A DNA stretch of 64,000 bases from an uncultured Pedobacter sp. (GTDB taxonomy: Bacteria; Bacteroidota; Bacteroidia; Sphingobacteriales; Sphingobacteriaceae), in contig CALLKE010000028.1 of the NCBI GenBank assembly GCA_938008555.1, forward strand, positions 1 through 64,000, in the 5' to 3' direction. Of this stretch, positions 61,193 through 64,000 are shown in pieces. The notes under the pieces are model-generated. The model was not told the DNA's origin. It did no database searches and saw nothing but the letters and a program-made list of their open reading frames with translations. Position numbers and translations under genes: made by a program. Positions within the stretch are counted from its first letter, which is position 1. Every line of letters begins with the position of its first letter.

Positions 61193-63037
61193 ATGGATAA
61201 TTTTATTGTTTCGGCCCGCAAATATCGTCCAGCAACCTTTCACAGCGTTGTTGGCCAGCAACATATTACAGTCACATTAAAAAATGCAATCAAGAATAAT
61301 CAGCTTGCTCAAGCATTTTTATTTTGTGGCCCACGCGGAGTTGGTAAAACTACATGTGCTCGTATTTTGGCAAAAACAATCAACTGCCACAATCTGACGA
61401 CTCAATTTGAAGCATGCGGTTCATGTGATTCCTGTAAATCTTTCCAGAATGGCAATTCATTTAGTATTCATGAGCTGGATGCTGCCTCCAATAACTCAGT
61501 AGATGATATACGCAGTTTGATCGAGCAAGTTCGGATTCCTCCTCAAACAGGCAGGTATAAAATTTACATCATCGATGAGGTACACATGCTATCTCAGGCG
61601 GCGTTTAATGCTTTTTTAAAAACACTAGAAGAGCCACCAAACTATGCCATCTTCATTTTAGCCACCACAGAAAAGCATAAGATCCTACCAACTATTTTAT
61701 CACGCTGCCAGATATTTGATTTCAATCGAATTAAGGTAGAAGATATGGCTAATCATTTAGAAGATATTGCCCAAAAGGAGGGCATTCACTTTGATCGAGA
61801 CGGCCTGCACCTCATCGCACAAAAAGCAGACGGAGGCTTACGAGATGCGCTTTCTATGTTCGATCAAATAGCCAGTTTTTCGAACAAAAACGTGGTCTAC
61901 AAAGCTGTTATTGATAATCTGAATATCCTAGATTACGATTATTACTTTAAAATAACCGATGCTTTATTAGCAGAAGATATTGCTATCGCGCTGCTGGCTT
62001 TCGATGAAATACTGAGTAATGGATTCGATGGCAATCACTTTATTATTGGGCTAGCATCTCATTTTCGCAATCTTTTGGTTTGCAAAAATGAAGTGACATT
62101 AAAACTACTCGAGGTAAGTGAAAGTGTTCGTCAAAAATATCAGCAACAATCACAGAAGACATCCACTTCTTTTTTATTATCGGCATTAAGCATTAGTAAT
62201 CAATGCGACTTAAACTACAGAGCAAGCAAAAATCAACGGCTGCAAGTCGAACTAAGTCTGATTAAAATGTGCCACATCTCAGCTGCGTTTAATTTGTCTA
62301 CCTTGGAACCCGCATCCATTGAAAAAAAAAATGCTAAGCCATTCGTAAAAAGCACAGAAGTAATCTCTCAAATAGAAAAATCTCTAATTGCAGAAGTTGA
62401 CCAAACCGCTTCACTTCAAGAAATAGCAACGAAGTATACACAGTCATCAACAGCTACTTCTTCCGATGTTGTTAATCATCTGCTTAAAGAAAAGCCTTCA
62501 GAATTAATTGAAATAGTTGTCGAAGATCAAACATCGACTCCTATTGTCTCTAAACCTAGCCTAAAAGTAGGAGCTATAACAACTCTCATTCCCAATTTGA
62601 ATGACATCTCCTTGAATGCTTCAAAATTAGAAGAGCTAAAACCCGATTATATTAGTGGTTCTAGTCGACAAAGTTTTGGGATAGATATTCTGACAAAACA
62701 CTGGAACACCTATGCAAACAAAAAGAAAGAAGAAGGAAAAATTAATCTTTTTACATTAATGACGAGTAATCCTCCCCTGTTGTTGGACAATTTCATCATC
62801 GAAGTAGGTATTGAAAACAAAATTCAAGAAAATCAATTAGCAGATGAAAAAATTGATTTATTAAATTTTTTACGAGTTGAGCTTCAAAATTTCAGCATTG
62901 ATATTGTGACCAAGCAGATAGAGCAAGTACAGAAAAAACGCTTGTATACTTCTACTGAAAAATATCAGCACATGATCGAAAAGAATCCCAAACTGGAAGA
63001 GTTTAAACAAAGATTCAATCTGAGTATTGATTATTAA
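61193..63037 (+). CDS. dnaX: DNA polymerase III subunits gamma and tau
   Basis: Clamp-loader ATPase. The 614 residues have FHSVVGQQHI, Walker A GPRGVGKTT near residue 45, zinc-finger cysteines (CHNLTTQFEACGSCDSC), Walker B IIDEVHMLS and the arginine finger in LSRCQIF near 170. After the three AAA+ domains (to about 365) the tail is variable and short, ending QMIEKNP-like YQHMIEKNPKLEEF. I see no clear frameshift-type A-rich slip signal for gamma. It stands between folD and purS, not in an operon. Confidence 0.95.
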   Translation: MDNFIVSARKYRPATFHSVVGQQHITVTLKNAIKNNQLAQAFLFCGPRGVGKTTCARILAKTINCHNLTTQFEACGSCDSCKSFQNGNSFSIHELDAASNNSVDDIRSLIEQVRIPPQTGRYKIYIIDEVHMLSQAAFNAFLKTLEEPPNYAIFILATTEKHKILPTILSRCQIFDFNRIKVEDMANHLEDIAQKEGIHFDRDGLHLIAQKADGGLRDALSMFDQIASFSNKNVVYKAVIDNLNILDYDYYFKITDALLAEDIAIALLAFDEILSNGFDGNHFIIGLASHFRNLLVCKNEVTLKLLEVSESVRQKYQQQSQKTSTSFLLSALSISNQCDLNYRASKNQRLQVELSLIKMCHISAAFNLSTLEPASIEKKNAKPFVKSTEVISQIEKSLIAEVDQTASLQEIATKYTQSSTATSSDVVNHLLKEKPSELIEIVVEDQTSTPIVSKPSLKVGAITTLIPNLNDISLNASKLEELKPDYISGSSRQSFGIDILTKHWNTYANKKKEEGKINLFTLMTSNPPLLLDNFIIEVGIENKIQENQLADEKIDLLNFLRVELQNFSIDIVTKQIEQVQKKRLYTSTEKYQHMIEKNPKLEEFKQRFNLSIDY

Positions 63038-63060
63038 ATATTCCCTTCTTTGAAGTACAA

Positions 63061-63324
63061 TTAGCTACTCTTAATAGCGTCTTGCAACTCGAATGTATAA
63101 CTTTCCATAATTGGATTAGCTAATAGCTGCTTGCAAGCCTGATCTACTTTCTCTTGGGCAAGCACTCTGTTCTGTGCCTCTATTTCTAAGGTAATATGCT
63201 TACCCACACGAACATTTTGAATTTCCTGCAAACCTAGATTTTTTATACTATTTGTGACCACTTTACCTTGTGGATCAAGAATCTCTTTAAGTGGCATAAT
63301 GCTTATTGCTGCAGTAAATTTCAT
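63061..63324 (-). CDS. purS: phosphoribosylformylglycinamidine synthase subunit PurS
   Basis: Small subunit of the three-part FGAM synthase (PurS-PurL-PurQ) of purine synthesis, 87 residues. KEILDPQGKVVTNSIKNLG is the family signature, with VGKHITLEIEA in the second strand set. PurS forms a dimer that joins PurQ to PurL. Its start overlaps the stop of the preceding pssA gene by four bases. No purL or purQ is near, so it may be separated from its partners. Confidence 0.9.
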   Translation of the reverse strand: MKFTAAISIMPLKEILDPQGKVVTNSIKNLGLQEIQNVRVGKHITLEIEAQNRVLAQEKVDQACKQLLANPIMESYTFELQDAIKSS

Positions 63325-64000
63325 TTGATGAATCTAAATTGGATTATTGATAATAAGATGTACGTCAGTATGATCATCGGTACTGCCGCAAATCTAAAAA
63401 TTAGCAATAGACTAAGTGAGGATAAAATTAAAATATAGCGAAGTAGATTATTCGCTATTTTTAGATTCTTAAACTTAAGGGATAAAAGAGGAAGTTCAAT
63501 AACCAATAAGATACTCATCACCAAACTAAATATCAATAGAAGCCAGGGATTGAGAATAAATGACGATAGGCATGCATTTCCATCAGCTAGAACCATTGGT
63601 AAAGAAGCAACAAGTAATGCATTGGCTGGCGTTGGTAAGCCTATAAAATTTTCTGCTTGGCGTGTATCCACATTAAATTTGGCTAGTCGTAAAGCAGAGA
63701 AAATAGCTATCAGAAATGCAAAAAAACTAAAATATGATCCTAAACAATTTATCTGTGGTGCTTTTAGAAATAATTGATAAACAATCACAGCAGGTAGTAA
63801 TCCAAAGCTTACCATATCTGCCAGAGAATCTAATTCTTTACCAATAGCAGAATAAACTTTAAGCAGCCTAGCGATCATACCATCGAAGAAATCAAAAATT
63901 GCTGCTATCAAAATAGCAAGGGAAGCATATTGTAGCTCCCCTCGAAAGGCATAAACAATACCTAAGCAACCACTCAGAAGGTTTAAACAAGTGATGGAAT
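63321..64000 (-). CDS. pssA: CDP-diacylglycerol-serine O-phosphatidyltransferase, 5' partial
   Basis: Membrane enzyme that makes phosphatidylserine from CDP-diacylglycerol and serine. The coding frame continues past the window edge (reading LNLLSGCLGIVYAFRG before the internal TTG), so the N-terminus is missing. The CDP-alcohol transferase motif DGMIARLLKVYSAIGKELD, DG-x2-AR-x8-G-x3-D-x3-D, lies near base 63870. Five or more membrane helices follow. The four-base overlap with purS implies one transcript. Confidence 0.9.
   Translation of the reverse strand, partial: SITCLNLLSGCLGIVYAFRGELQYASLAILIAAIFDFFDGMIARLLKVYSAIGKELDSLADMVSFGLLPAVIVYQLFLKAPQINCLGSYFSFFAFLIAIFSALRLAKFNVDTRQAENFIGLPTPANALLVASLPMVLADGNACLSSFILNPWLLLIFSLVMSILLVIELPLLSLKFKNLKIANNLLRYILILSSLSLLLIFRFAAVPMIILTYILLSIIQFRFIK

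Noticed and set aside
1..64000. CRISPR array, insertion sequence or toxin-antitoxin pair
   Set aside because: No spaced short repeats, transposase or paired small genes seen anywhere in the window.

Overview
The window is a gene-dense, AT-rich piece of a Bacteroidota chromosome. Gene content and sequence style fit Sphingobacteriales or relatives best, but that rank is inference. The supporting marks are a fused DAHP synthase-chorismate mutase, a tRNA-guanine transglycosylase lacking the zinc cysteines, a stand-alone MnmD, a PorE-like TPR/propeller/OmpA protein, an MBL-rhodanese fusion, the paired acyl-CoA reductase and dicluster ferredoxin, almost no Shine-Dalgarno sequences, and repeated promoter -7 boxes of the Bacteroidota form TAnnTTTG. 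Nearly everything looks like core chromosome. I see no prophage, insertion sequence, CRISPR array or restriction system.

Layout. 1-1671: 3' part of parE. 1707-6362: an aromatic amino acid operon (possible leader peptide and hairpin, pheA, aroF-chorismate mutase fusion, aroA, aroC, strong terminator). 6433-7572: Ig-like repeat lipoprotein. 7573-8152: the only long non-coding stretch, with a possible decayed gene. 8153-11571 (minus): pdxA, tgt, lptG-like permease. 11766-15011 (minus): outer-membrane protein, mgtE, WbqC-like protein. 15140-17043: lipid A-type acyltransferase and glycosyltransferase. 17013-19078: aroQ, xerD and an orphan HExxH protein. 19160-22014: LuxC-type reductase, ferredoxin, UspA and an NlpC/P60 hydrolase. 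22041-26831: WD40 protein, hisA, tRNA-His, PorE-like protein, mnmD. 26888-28718: two sulfur-transfer genes.

28821-30904: fmt and a secreted PI-PLC whose start codon lies inside a perfect 23-bp inverted repeat. 30913-34589 (minus): lepA, holA, class IV aminotransferase. 34780-40426: class A PBP and a giant protease/propeller/barrel protein. 40477-41684: degenerate GIY-YIG protein and an S24-type repressor with a likely operator. 41710-45897: bioF, bioD, prmC, ribD, OsmC. 45977-48916: FUSC protein and BI-1 family protein. 48974-55185 (minus): rsmA, dehydrogenase, SF1 helicase, murQ, unknown protein. 55308-56671: scoAB. 56668-60928 (minus): LysM protein with two tandem uridine kinase paralogs, then folD with a glycosyltransferase. 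61193-64000: dnaX, purS and the partial pssA.

Functionally the window combines cell-envelope construction (lptG, LpxL-like, glycosyltransferases, PBP, MurQ, NlpC, LysM, PssA) with cofactor and aromatic biosynthesis (aro/pheA, pdxA, bioFD, ribD, folD) and information processing (parE, xerD, holA, dnaX, lepA, rsmA, prmC, fmt, tgt, mnmD). The most unusual signals are regulatory: the start-codon hairpin of the PI-PLC, the leader upstream of pheA, the operator of the S24 regulator, and -7 boxes lying only a few bases from start codons.
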